DNA from: Tardiphaga sp. P9-11
GTDB taxonomy: Bacteria; Pseudomonadota; Alphaproteobacteria; Rhizobiales; Xanthobacteraceae
DNA length: 64,000 nt
Reading direction: 5' to 3'
Assembly (NCBI RefSeq): GCF_008329525.1
Contig: NZ_NPKQ01000002.1
Location: forward strand, 1,280,311 to 1,344,310
Both the position numbers and the translations under genes were made by a program. A model generated the notes under the pieces. That model saw nothing but the letters and a program-made list of their open reading frames with translations. It searched no databases and was not told the origin of the DNA. Shown here piece after piece: positions 36,568 through 44,869 of the stretch (position 1 is its first letter; the number at the start of each line of letters is the position of its first letter).

Positions 36568-36678
36568 ATGCCCGGCCAAAATCTTACACATTCCGAGCGC
36601 CTGCTCGCCGGCGCCGCGATGGCGCTCACCTTCGCCGTGTTCTATGTCGCCGGCCTCCAGCTTGGCGGCCACTGGTAG
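36568..36678 (+). CDS. 36-residue single-helix membrane protein
   Basis: ATG at 36568 begins MPGQNLTHSERLLAGAAM, followed by a hydrophobic helix (ALTFAVFYVAGLQLGG) and TAG at 36676-36678. No clear ribosome-binding site is seen; translation may be coupled to the 31-residue ORF 8 bases upstream. Function is unknown. Confidence 0.45.
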   Translation: MPGQNLTHSERLLAGAAMALTFAVFYVAGLQLGGHW

Positions 36679-36757
36679 CCCGCACCTTGCCACGGTGTGA
36701 AAACCGCTTCGCCGGTTGGCCGTAGCTGGATCATCCGCCCCTCGCAAAGGTGACCGC

Positions 36758-37165
36758 ATGCGCCAGCTTCTTATGTTCCTTATCGTCCTGATCGGCCTCG
36801 CCGCTCCCGTCTCCGCGGCAGACGATGTCGCAGCCGCGCGCGCAATCATCAGCGCGCAAGCCGATGCGTTTACCCGCGACGACGGCGCCAAAGCCTATGG
36901 TTTCGCGGCCCCCGGCATCCAGGGCATGTTCACGGATCCGGAGAGCTTCATGAGCATGGTGCGCAACGCCTATGCACCGGTCTATCGCCATCGCAGCTTC
37001 GAATTCACCGAGAGCAGCACATCCGGCGGCACGATCGAGCAGAAGGTCCGCATCGTCGATGCCGACGGCGTGCCGTGGGATGCGCTCTATACGCTGGAAC
37101 CGCAATCCGATGGCAGCCTGAAGATCAGCGGCTGCATGCTGCTGAAGGTCGGCCAAGGCGTGTAG
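36758..37165 (+). CDS. secreted DUF4864 protein
   Basis: This 135-residue protein has a signal peptide (LLMFLIVLIGLAAPVSA). The mature part ARAIISAQADAFTRDDGAKAYGFAAPGIQGMF matches DUF4864, an NTF2-like fold of unknown function found in Alphaproteobacteria. The ATG at 36758 is chosen because the signal peptide starts there; AAAGG lies 8 bases upstream. It stands alone, with no obvious operon. Confidence 0.8.
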   Translation: MRQLLMFLIVLIGLAAPVSAADDVAAARAIISAQADAFTRDDGAKAYGFAAPGIQGMFTDPESFMSMVRNAYAPVYRHRSFEFTESSTSGGTIEQKVRIVDADGVPWDALYTLEPQSDGSLKISGCMLLKVGQGV

Positions 37166-37248
37166 CACGTCACAGCGGCATTCACATTCGTACCGCACAT
37201 CATCTATAACAGGTCCTGCACTTCTCTCGTCCTGCGGTTGCTTCCCGG

Positions 37249-37713
37249 GTGAATTTGTTGCGGCATCTGTCCCTCAGCGCACTGTCTCCCTTTATCCTGA
37301 GCAGCCTGCTGGTTTGCGGGATGCCGACACTGTCGATGGCTGACGCGCGCCGCCTGTCCCTGATGCCCGATCCGCGCGGCGAGTTCATTCGGCTCTGCGC
37401 GCCCTTCATGGTGTCGCGCTATGCACATCCCGAAGCGATCTGCGACTGCGTGCGGAGTGCACTGATCGGCGAGATCGGCGATCGCGACATTCTCGATGCC
37501 ATCCTGTACGGGGTCACCGAGCGCGGCGTGCCGACGCTGAACGAGAACTGGCTGTCACCTGAAAAACAACCTTTGATCCAGCGGACCATGACGGCGATAG
37601 CCGAGCCGACTCTGGATTGCATGTTCGGCAATGGCCCGGCCAAACGCGCGCTCGAAAACGTGCCTATCGATGGATTTCCGGCGATGCCGCCGGTGCAGGA
37701 TCTGGCGCCTTAG
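37249..37713 (+). CDS. secreted protein of unknown function
   Basis: This 154-residue protein begins at GTG 37249 with a signal sequence (LSALSPFILSSLLVCGMPTLSMA). The mature domain has three cysteines (RLCAPF, AICDCVRS) and one more near LDCMFG, plus helical stretches, suggesting a small disulfide-containing periplasmic protein. No family is recognised. Its last 4 bases overlap the convergent MFS gene. Confidence 0.65.
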   Translation: MNLLRHLSLSALSPFILSSLLVCGMPTLSMADARRLSLMPDPRGEFIRLCAPFMVSRYAHPEAICDCVRSALIGEIGDRDILDAILYGVTERGVPTLNENWLSPEKQPLIQRTMTAIAEPTLDCMFGNGPAKRALENVPIDGFPAMPPVQDLAP

Positions 37714-38960
37714 GCGACCGACGCCCCCGACGAGAAAGCCAGCCGGCGACGCGCACGCAGCATCAGCGCCGTGATGATAGTGACGTTGAGCGCATTCCAG
37801 GCGAGGCCATTCATGAACGCCGCCGCATAGGAGCCTGTCGCGTCGAAGATCACGCCGGACATCCAGCCGCCGAGCGACATGCCGCCTACGGTACCCAGGA
37901 TGACGATGCCGACCCGCGTCGCGGCCTGGGACGCCGGCATCGCCTCGCGGATGATGATGGCATAGGCCGGCACCAGACCGCCCTGGAACAGGCCGAACAT
38001 CGCCGAGATAATGTAAAGCGAGGCCAGGCTGTCGAAGAACAAATAGAACAGCAGTGCGAATCCCTGCAGCAACGAGCCGATCAGCAGTGTGCGAATGCCA
38101 CCGATACGATCGGCCAGAAAACCCGAGCCAACACGGCTGACAATCCCGCAGGCCAGCATCAGCGACAGCATCTCGGCGCCGCGCGTTACGCCGTAGCCGA
38201 GATCCCCGCAATAAGCGACGATATGGACCTGCGGCATCGCCATGGCGACACAGCAACCAATGCCGGCCACGAAGAGAAGCGTCGTCAGCGTGTTGTTGCT
38301 GAGCTGGAGATCGACCTTGGGCGGCGGCGCATTGACGTGACTACGTCGCGTGACCGTGCCCATCTGCGCGCGCAGAACCGCGAGCATCAGGAGCATCAGG
38401 ACGGTTGTGACGACCCCGACACTGATATGCGTCGAGCGCCAGCCAAAAGTCAGAATGCCCCAGCTGACAATCGGCGGCCACAACGTGCCGCCAATATAGC
38501 TGCCGGTCGCGGCGACAGTCACCGCGATGCCGCGCCGGCGTTCGAACCAGTGCGACGCCTCCGCCATCAGCGGTCCGAAGGTCGCCGACGATCCTGCTCC
38601 GATCACCACATGCAGAAGATTGAACTGCCAGAGTGCCGTGGACTGTGAGGCAATGAGATAGCCGATCCCCATCAGGACGGCGGCGAATGCAATGGTGGCC
38701 ACGATGCCGAACCGGTCGGTGAGCTTGCCGGCGACCACGCCGCCGAGCCCGAAGCCGACCATGGTCAGGGTAAAGGCCAGCGATGCTGCGCCGCGGCTGG
38801 CCGCGAAATCGGCCTGCACGGCAGGGAGCGCCACCACTACCGACCACATGCCGACACTGCCGAGCGAGCCGATGATCAGGGCAAGCGACAGCCGGATCCA
38901 TGCCTGACGGGAGTCGGGCAGGAAAGGCATCGAATCTGAGGTGGGGGTCGCGATGGTCAC
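37710..38960 (-). CDS. MFS transporter
   Basis: This 416-residue protein has 12 predicted membrane helices. The loop 2-3 signature GKLTDRFGIVATI and helix-4 region GPLMAEASHWFERRRGIAV place it in the Major Facilitator Superfamily, near the monocarboxylate/OFA-like carriers (YbfB-type). The substrate is unknown. It is flanked by non-transport genes. The start is ATG at 38960, with no striking ribosome-binding site. Confidence 0.88.
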   Translation of the reverse strand: MTIATPTSDSMPFLPDSRQAWIRLSLALIIGSLGSVGMWSVVVALPAVQADFAASRGAASLAFTLTMVGFGLGGVVAGKLTDRFGIVATIAFAAVLMGIGYLIASQSTALWQFNLLHVVIGAGSSATFGPLMAEASHWFERRRGIAVTVAATGSYIGGTLWPPIVSWGILTFGWRSTHISVGVVTTVLMLLMLAVLRAQMGTVTRRSHVNAPPPKVDLQLSNNTLTTLLFVAGIGCCVAMAMPQVHIVAYCGDLGYGVTRGAEMLSLMLACGIVSRVGSGFLADRIGGIRTLLIGSLLQGFALLFYLFFDSLASLYIISAMFGLFQGGLVPAYAIIIREAMPASQAATRVGIVILGTVGGMSLGGWMSGVIFDATGSYAAAFMNGLAWNALNVTIITALMLRARRRLAFSSGASVA

Positions 38961-39094
38961 GGCGGCAACATCCTCGGCGTGTGCCCACGGGTCAAGCGAT
39001 ATGCCGAAGGATTAGGCATGCAGAAACAGTACAGCAGACCGTTTCGGCTAAAACTGGCTCCGGGCTTGTGGCAAAGCCGCGCAGTAACGCCTCG

Positions 39095-39109
39095 TTAACC
39101 CTTTACTAA
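39095..39109 (+). promoter_or_regulatory. candidate CtrA box upstream of flhA
   Basis: TTAA (39095-39098), 7 bases, CTAA (39106-39109), i.e. TTAACC-N5-CTAACC, is one mismatch from the CtrA consensus. It lies about 165 bases before flhA, and CtrA controls early flagellar genes in Alphaproteobacteria. Confidence 0.5.
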
Positions 39110-39273
39110 CCATACACACGGCAAAAATTGCCGAGTGGAGTCGCGTCTCGTCAGCTGACCGGGGAATGCCCGTGGATGCCAGTGCGGTGCCTCACTTGCG
39201 GATCGGCGGCCCTTCGGCCGCCGCGCAGACGTTCGGCAGTCGCGAGCGACATTCGCGCGGGGAAGCGGCATCG

Positions 39274-41409
39274 ATGACGGATTTGATCGCGGGCCAGGGT
39301 CTGGGCGCACCCAAGAGCGGCGGTTTGGACTTCGCCAGCATCAAGACGGCGGTGCTGCGCGGCGATATCGGCCTCGCACTCGGCGTGTTGACGATCCTGA
39401 TCGTCCTGATCATGCCGCTGCCGGCCATCGTGCTGGATCTGTTTCTGGCGATCTCGATCACCATGTCGGTGCTGATCCTGATGACGGCGCTATTCATCCA
39501 GACGCCGCTGGAATTCTCGTCGTTCCCGACCGTGCTGCTGATCTCGACCATGCTGCGGCTGTCGCTGAACATGGCCTCGACCCGCCTGATCCTGTCGCAC
39601 GGCCACGAAGGCACTGCCGCTGCCGGTCATGTCATCGAGGCATTCGGCAACTTCGTGATGGGTGGCAACTTCGTCATCGGCATTATCGTGTTCGCCATCC
39701 TCGTGATCGTGAACTTCGTCGTCATCACCAAGGGTTCGGGCCGTATCGCCGAAGTCGCGGCGCGCTTCCAGCTGGACTCGATGCCCGGCAAGCAGATGGC
39801 AATCGACGCCGATCTCTCCGCCGGCCTGATCGACGAAGCCACCGCCAAGGCCCGCCGTAAGGACCTCGAAGACGAAAGCGGCTTCTTCGGCGCCATGGAC
39901 GGTGCCTCGAAGTTCGTGCGCGGCGACGCCATTGCCGGTCTCTTGGTCGTGTTCATCAACATCATCGGCGGCATCATCATCGGCGTCGCCCAGCAGGGCC
40001 TCTCTTTCGCCGAAGCAGGCCGCACCTACACGCTGCTGACCGTCGGCGATGGTCTGGTGACGCAGGTGCCGGCGCTGATCGTGTCGACGGCAGCTGGCCT
40101 GCTGGTGTCGAAAGCCGGCATCAGCGGTGCTGCCGACAAGGCGCTCATCAAGCAATTCTCCGGCTATCCGCAGGCGCTGGGCATGTCGGCCGGCGTCATG
40201 CTGACGCTGGCGATGCTGCCAGGCATTCCGATGCTGCCGTTCCTCGCACTCGGCGGCGGCGCAGCCTATCTCGCCGTCACGGCCAACAAGCGCAACAAGA
40301 TCGCCCGTGCCGAAGTCGCCCACCAGGCCGCCGCACCGGCTGCTGCCGCAGCAGCGCAAGCCGCTGCCGCGGACGAGCCGATCTCCGCATCGCTCAAGAT
40401 CGACGACCTCAAGATCGAGCTGGGCTACGCGCTGCTGCCGTTGGTCAACGGGCCGGACGGCACCGATCGCCTCACCGAGCAGATCAAGGCACTGCGCAAG
40501 TCGCTCGCCGTCGAAATGGGTTTCGTGATGCCGTCGGTCCGTATCCTCGACAACGTGCAGCTCGAGGCCAACACCTACATCATCAAGATCAAGGAAGTGG
40601 ACGCCGGCACCGGTCGCATCTGGCCGAACCAGTTCATGGTCATGGATCCCGGCGGCAATCAGGTCAATGTCCCGGGCATTCACACGACAGAGCCGACATT
40701 CGGCCTGCCCGCGACCTGGGTCGATGCCGGCCTGAAGGAAGAGGCATCGCTGAAGGGCTACACCGTGGTCGATGCTGCCACGGTGCTGTCGACGCATCTG
40801 ACAGAGCTGCTGAAGGGCAACATGTCGGATCTACTGTCCTATGGCGAAGTGCAGAAGCTGCTGAAGGACCTGCCGAAGGAACAAGGCGAACTGGTCAAGG
40901 ATATCGTCCCCTCGCTCATCACCGTGTCGGGTATCCAGCGCGTGCTGCAATTGCTGCTCACCGAACGTATTTCGGTGCGCGATCTCTCGACCATCCTCGA
41001 AGGCATTGCCGACGCCCTCGCCTTCTCGCGCAACCCGTCGACCATCGTCGAGCACGTGCGTGCGCGCCTCGCGCGACAGATTTGCGCGCAGAACACGTCC
41101 TACAACGGCTATCTGCCGCTCATCGCACTGTCGGCGCAGTGGGAGCAGGCCTTCGCGGAATCGATCATCGGCACCGGCGAAGAACGCAGCCTCGCGATGC
41201 AGCCGTCAAAGCTGTCGGAGTTCATGACCACCGTGCGCGATCGTTTCGAACAGGCCGCGCGCGAAGGCGAAGCGCCGGTGCTGGTTACCTCGGCCTCGAT
41301 CCGGCCGTTCGTGCGCTCGCTGGTGGAACGGTTCCGATCGCAAACCACCGTGCTGTCACAGGCGGAAATCCATCCCCGCGCCCGCCTGAAGACCGTCGGT
41401 AGCGTCTGA
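39274..41409 (+). CDS. flhA: flagellar type III export gate protein FlhA
   Basis: This 711-residue protein has an N-terminal membrane domain of about 8 helices (from LGVLTILIVLIMPLPAIV) and the FHIPEP-family loop RIAEVAARFQLDSMPGKQMA, which contains the gate charges. A large cytosolic domain follows after an Ala-rich linker near residue 350. It couples proton flow and substrate docking in flagellar export. The ATG at 39274 is preceded by GGGGAAG; the 36 upstream codons of the longer frame are unlike FlhA. fliI and fliJ lie 3-5 kb away on the other strand. Confidence 0.96.
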   Translation: MTDLIAGQGLGAPKSGGLDFASIKTAVLRGDIGLALGVLTILIVLIMPLPAIVLDLFLAISITMSVLILMTALFIQTPLEFSSFPTVLLISTMLRLSLNMASTRLILSHGHEGTAAAGHVIEAFGNFVMGGNFVIGIIVFAILVIVNFVVITKGSGRIAEVAARFQLDSMPGKQMAIDADLSAGLIDEATAKARRKDLEDESGFFGAMDGASKFVRGDAIAGLLVVFINIIGGIIIGVAQQGLSFAEAGRTYTLLTVGDGLVTQVPALIVSTAAGLLVSKAGISGAADKALIKQFSGYPQALGMSAGVMLTLAMLPGIPMLPFLALGGGAAYLAVTANKRNKIARAEVAHQAAAPAAAAAAQAAAADEPISASLKIDDLKIELGYALLPLVNGPDGTDRLTEQIKALRKSLAVEMGFVMPSVRILDNVQLEANTYIIKIKEVDAGTGRIWPNQFMVMDPGGNQVNVPGIHTTEPTFGLPATWVDAGLKEEASLKGYTVVDAATVLSTHLTELLKGNMSDLLSYGEVQKLLKDLPKEQGELVKDIVPSLITVSGIQRVLQLLLTERISVRDLSTILEGIADALAFSRNPSTIVEHVRARLARQICAQNTSYNGYLPLIALSAQWEQAFAESIIGTGEERSLAMQPSKLSEFMTTVRDRFEQAAREGEAPVLVTSASIRPFVRSLVERFRSQTTVLSQAEIHPRARLKTVGSV

Positions 41410-41628
41410 TTCGGCGGCAAGAGGTCAGCAACCTTGCCCGAAACCGATGCAAATTCGTCACAGACAAGAGATTTGCCAGAATGCCGCACCCCGAGGCCAT
41501 TTCGGGGCAACAGCGCGAATCACCCCTAACGATCTGAGATTAAATAATAATTTATAAACTCCGGGGCCAAACCGGGCGTCTCAATCGCGCCGGATCACGT
41601 CTTATCACTGCCTTGTGATCACCTATTT
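41410..41628. other. gene-free stretch after flhA
   Basis: No gene is seen in this span, nor in the further 84 bases after the promoter element that ends at 41654. A CCCCGA / TCGGGG hairpin (about 41490-41506, loop of 7) lies 80 bases after the flhA stop but lacks a U-run. An AT-rich tract (41540-41560) follows. Confidence 0.5.
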
Positions 41629-41654
41629 GGAACGGAACGGCCCGACACCACGTT
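41629..41654 (+). promoter_or_regulatory. EcfG-type general-stress promoter for the 68-residue membrane protein
   Basis: GGAAC (41629-41633), 17 bases, CGTT (41651-41654) fits the EcfG consensus. A second GGAAC follows immediately but has the wrong spacing. The predicted start near 41661 is about 78 bases before the ATG at 41739. Confidence 0.65.
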
Positions 41655-41738
41655 TCCTGTGCGTGATCAGTTGAACCTGCCGACGCGGACGCGACACAAA
41701 CGGTCGTAGGCAGAGTAAGACGGCAGGGAGCGTTTCCA

Positions 41739-41945
41739 ATGAACCACTCGATTTACAGCGCGGATCGCATGACCCACCTGAAGGTGGTGATCGTTGCTCT
41801 GGTCGCCGGTATCTTCGTGGCAGGCTTCGGAATCTCTGCCCGCATGAATGCTGACGAAGGCTATAGCCAGACTGTGAGCGCTCGCGTGATCAAAGCAGGC
41901 CAACCGGTTGCTGTGACCAATTCGAACGCCAGCATGGTCCGCTAA
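41739..41945 (+). CDS. 68-residue single-pass membrane protein
   Basis: A basic N-terminus (MNHSIYSADRMTHLK) is followed by one transmembrane helix (VVIVALVAGIFVAGFGISA) and a 35-residue tail (VSARVIKAGQPVAVT) that would face the periplasm. GCAGGGAG lies 7 bases before the ATG. It is flanked by an EcfG-type promoter and a strong terminator and so is probably a stress-induced single gene. No named family is recognised. Confidence 0.7.
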   Translation: MNHSIYSADRMTHLKVVIVALVAGIFVAGFGISARMNADEGYSQTVSARVIKAGQPVAVTNSNASMVR

Positions 41946-42036
41946 GGAATTTCGGAATTCGCGTGGCGATGTCCCCCAAGGTCGTCAGGTGAATATATAG
42001 GAGCTCCACTTCCCCCCGAGTGAGCTTCTGAATGGA

Positions 42037-42068
42037 AAACGCCCGCTCCCCACGGGCGTTTTTCTTTT
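42037..42068 (+). terminator. rho-independent terminator
   Basis: Stem AACGCCCG / CGGGCGTT with loop CTCCCCA is followed by TTTCTTTT. It ends the transcript of the 68-residue membrane protein. On the opposite strand the hairpin is followed by TTTTCC, so it may act in both directions. Confidence 0.85.
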
Positions 42069-42239
42069 GTGGGGTAGGTCGTTGACGCAGGTGCTCAAAA
42101 GTAGCCCGAAGCCCACTTGGCGTCAGTCGCGTATGATGCGGGCCGACACAGGGCGCATGCCAATATTTCTGATCCAGAATTTCAAACAGCCACACATATC
42201 CTGTCTCGCGGCGCTTGCGCGTCCGAGGTGTGAGCAGTC

Positions 42240-42600
42240 CCCCTCGAAGATATGAGGGGTGGCGGCGCGCCGTCAGACGCGAAGGGTGGTGTGTGTCGCG
42301 ATCCGCTTCGCCGTCGGCGACGAAGCTGCAACCGCGCAACGCCTTGAGGGCGCGCCACCGCGGCGATTTTTGGCCGGGGACCGTTCTTCCTGGGACGTGG
42401 CGGTAGCGGATTTCCCGCGCCTACCTGTCCCAGTCCAGCCGCACGCTAGCGGCAGACCCCCGTAGTGGGGTCGGACGGTGACCTCCGAGCCTCCCGGGTG
42501 CGCGAGGGAACGTCTCCCTCATGCCCGCAGGCGCCGCAATCCAGATCCCACTTCAAGACGCCTCATGAAGCGCCCCTCGCGAACCGGACGCGCGGAGGAT
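42240..42600 (-). other. hairpin-rich gene-free region, possible structured RNA
   Basis: Between 42069 and 42697 no credible gene is seen. From 42240 on, pairings follow one another: CCCCTC/GAGGGG (42240-42259), GGTGGCGGCGCGCC with GGCGCGCCACC (42258-42271 and 42349-42359), CTTCG/CGAAG (42306-42325), CTGGGAC/GTCCCAG with an inner GGTAG/CTACC (42390-42433), GACCCC/GGGGTC (42455-42472), and GAGGGA/TCCCTC (42504-42520). On the minus strand TTGACA (42623-42618), 16 bases, TATCCT (42601-42596) could start a transcript through it. It could be an ncRNA or a dispersed repeat. It does not resemble tmRNA, RNase P RNA, SRP RNA or 6S RNA to me. Confidence 0.35.
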
Positions 42601-42623
42601 AATCCTTATAGGTACATTGTCAA
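42596..42623 (-). promoter_or_regulatory. possible housekeeping promoter reading into the structured region
   Basis: On the minus strand TTGACA (42623-42618) and TATCCT (42601-42596) are separated by 16 bases, within an unusually AT-rich pocket. It points away from the anti-sigma gene and into the hairpin-rich stretch. Confidence 0.35.
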
Positions 42624-42697
42624 CATATATAGGAAAAAATGTTCTCGCGTCACAGACTGTCATTGCACCGATGCCGGATGACGAGAGAGCTAAACGA

Positions 42698-43591
42698 TCA
42701 CCGCGCCGGTGGCACCGTCTCGATCAGCTTGCCGGTGAAGACAATCGGGCCCGTGGCGAGACCAGTCGGCGAGCCGCCTTCCGGCTCGACGGTCACGGCA
42801 TAGGTGGCCTGATTGACGACGTCAGGATCATAGGCAGCGAGTGCAGCGCGCGACGTGAATTCGTTGCTGCCGATCACGCCGAGCGAACGCGGGCGCTGCA
42901 GCTTGTCAGACACGATCCAGAGCTCATAGCTCTTGCCGGCCTGCTGTTCGGCGCCAACCTTGCGCACCGTGAAATTCTTGGTCGCCGCGTCGACGGTGAG
43001 AATGAATGCAGGTGATGCAGCGTCGGTCTGCAGCAAGGCGACGTATTGCGCCTGCGCTGCTACGGCCGGTGCGACCGGCGCGGGCGCTTGTGCCACCTGC
43101 TGCGTCGCCTTCGGTCGCAAGCCTGGCGGCAGCAATTCGGGGCGATAGGCCTGCACGGCGATCAGTGCAACGAGCATGGCGGCAATCGCAGTCATGCCGG
43201 TGGCGACGCCGCGCCAGCGCTTCGCCTGTTGCGAGAAATCAATCACGTTCGAACGATCGAGCGTCGGACGGTCAACTGTCGAACTATCAATGGAAGATGG
43301 CTCAGCGACGGCTGCAACAGCGGGCTGCGCTGCTTCCGGATGCACGATCGCTTCCTGCGTACCGGCCAGACCGATCGCAACGCGGATTTTCTCCCAGACT
43401 TCAGGGCGCGGTTCGACGAGGCCAACCATTTGATTCAAAACGCCGAGCTTGCGCTCCCACGCCTCAACCACCGCGACAAAATCCTTGTCGACGGACATCA
43501 TGGCCTCGACCTGCACGCGCTCTTCGGCACTGAGCGTGCCGAGCGCATATTCCGCGGCGAGCGCGATATGGTCTTCGCTATAGGCCATCAT
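42698..43591 (-). CDS. RskA-family anti-sigma factor
   Basis: This 297-residue membrane protein has an N-terminal anti-sigma domain (about 1-85; DHIALAAEYALGTLSAEERV), an intermediate linker, one transmembrane helix (GMTAIAAMLVALIAVQAY, about residues 125-142) and a C-terminal RskA domain ending with YELWIVSDKLQRPRSLGVI. It would hold the adjacent ECF sigma factor at the membrane until a signal triggers its release. The ATG at 43591 overlaps the sigma stop by 4 bases; the longer upstream frame would lie inside the sigma gene. No zinc HxxxCxxC motif is visible. Confidence 0.9.
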   Translation of the reverse strand: MMAYSEDHIALAAEYALGTLSAEERVQVEAMMSVDKDFVAVVEAWERKLGVLNQMVGLVEPRPEVWEKIRVAIGLAGTQEAIVHPEAAQPAVAAVAEPSSIDSSTVDRPTLDRSNVIDFSQQAKRWRGVATGMTAIAAMLVALIAVQAYRPELLPPGLRPKATQQVAQAPAPVAPAVAAQAQYVALLQTDAASPAFILTVDAATKNFTVRKVGAEQQAGKSYELWIVSDKLQRPRSLGVIGSNEFTSRAALAAYDPDVVNQATYAVTVEPEGGSPTGLATGPIVFTGKLIETVPPAR

Positions 43592-44136
43592 GTCAGTCCC
43601 AGACACTCCCGGATGTCCATCATGCTGCGACGCAGCCACGTCTTTACTGTATTGACCGGCGTCTGGAACTTCGTCGCGAGTTGCTCGCGACTCCATCCAT
43701 TGTAGTAAGCAAGCAGCACCAGTTTCTGCCGGTCCGGCTCAAGCCGACCCACGCACTCCAACAAGCGCTTCAATTCTTCAGTCATTTCCTGACGCGCGAG
43801 CGGGTCAGGTGTATCGGCTGCCACTTCCATTGCAGCCGGTTCTTCCTCGATAGAGACTTCACCTTTCTTGCGAACGACATCGATGGCTCGATTGCGAGCG
43901 ATCGACACCATCCAGGTGATCGGCGATGCCAGACCGGGATTGAACTGCCCGGCACTGTTCCAGATCTTGAAGAAGGCCTCCTGGATGACTTCTTCCGCGA
44001 GATCCTGTCTGCGCAAGATACGGATCACGACGCCAAAGAGTTTCGCGCGTGTTGCAGCATAGAGGCGCTCAAAGGCAACCTCGTCCCCTTTGGCAACTGC
44101 GGCAATGAGCCAGACCAGTTCAGCCGGCGTCAGCAT
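43588..44136 (-). CDS. ECF sigma factor (SigK/RpoE4-like)
   Basis: This 182-residue ECF sigma factor has region 2 (FERLYAATRAKLFGVVIRIL, ITWMVSIARNRAID) and region 4 (EPDRQKLVLLAYYNGWSRE, TVKTWLRRSM) separated by an acidic linker. Pairing with an RskA-type anti-sigma and the region-4 ending place it nearer the SigK (ECF19) group than EcfG. The 4-base overlap with the anti-sigma gene keeps them stoichiometric. The 200 bases upstream, shared with the 3' end of fliJ, may hold an autoregulated promoter; I could not define one. Confidence 0.92.
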   Translation of the reverse strand: MLTPAELVWLIAAVAKGDEVAFERLYAATRAKLFGVVIRILRRQDLAEEVIQEAFFKIWNSAGQFNPGLASPITWMVSIARNRAIDVVRKKGEVSIEEEPAAMEVAADTPDPLARQEMTEELKRLLECVGRLEPDRQKLVLLAYYNGWSREQLATKFQTPVNTVKTWLRRSMMDIRECLGLT

Positions 44137-44257
44137 TCCGTCTCCCCAACCTCAATATACCTTTGGCCGTACGGAGATGCCGCTCGGCAGTGCTGCCTGT
44201 CGTAACACAGATCATATTGTACGGGCCAACGTTGCTGTTGACGCTGTGGATAGACCC

Positions 44258-44290
44258 CAAACAACAAACCCGGACCTCGCGGCCCGGGTT
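44258..44290 (-). terminator. terminator downstream of fliJ
   Basis: Minus-strand stem AACCCGG / CCGGGTT (44290-44284 and 44273-44267) is followed by TGTTGTTT, 50 bases after the fliJ stop. It separates the fliI-fliJ unit from the sigma/anti-sigma pair. Confidence 0.7.
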
Positions 44291-44340
44291 GCTATGATTC
44301 GGTTTTGGAAGAGCGGATACCGCTCTCTTCGCTCGTGCGA

Positions 44341-44760
44341 TCAGGCCACTGCGCCGATGCGGGCACGCATCAGGCCAATGCTGTCGAGGTCGGCCTGCTC
44401 GCGGGCGTTCTCTTCGTCGCGCGCGCGGGCCTGGTCGCGCTCGTCGAGCAGTTCGACCTTCTTGAGTTCTTCGAACGCTTCGGTGAGCAGTGCCTTCGCG
44501 TCTTCGAGCTGCACACGCAGCTCATCGGCCGAACGCGTCAGATTCTCGCGACGCTGGATCGCGGCCTTCGCATAGGTCGGATAGGCAAAATGAGTCGGAT
44601 CCTGAATACCGGCACGATCCTGCTCGGTCTGGATCTCGCGCTCGAGATCGACCGACATGCGCTGGAAATCCGCAATCATGCCTTCGATCTGATTGACCCG
44701 TCGGCGCTTCTCATCGACCTGGAACTTCTTCAGGCGGATCAGGGTGTCACGTGACTTCAT
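44341..44760 (-). CDS. fliJ: flagellar export chaperone FliJ
   Basis: This 139-residue, almost wholly coiled-coil protein begins MKSRDTLIRLKKFQVDEKRR, typical of alphaproteobacterial FliJ. It links the FliI ATPase ring to FlhA. The ATG at 44760 is chosen because the family starts there; a GGGAGT box lies about 9 bases upstream, and the 14 upstream codons are unlike FliJ. It follows fliI by 109 bases on the same strand. Confidence 0.88.
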   Translation of the reverse strand: MKSRDTLIRLKKFQVDEKRRRVNQIEGMIADFQRMSVDLEREIQTEQDRAGIQDPTHFAYPTYAKAAIQRRENLTRSADELRVQLEDAKALLTEAFEELKKVELLDERDQARARDEENAREQADLDSIGLMRARIGAVA

Positions 44761-44869
44761 CGACTCATACTCCCCAGAAGTCCCAGTCTCAACGCGGGAC
44801 ACAACCGACCGGCCGCAAGGGGCTGGCAGGCCGAAACTCTTCTCTGGGGGTCATGATGGCCTGACAAAG

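Noticed and set aside
41890..42339. 149-codon minus-strand frame across the terminator and structured region
   Set aside because: It crosses a strong hairpin terminator and inverted repeats, is rich in Arg, His and Pro, and has no family resemblance.
42240..42600. Known ncRNA (tmRNA, RNase P, SRP, 6S) as identity of the structured region
   Set aside because: None of the conserved sequence blocks of these RNAs could be found on either strand.
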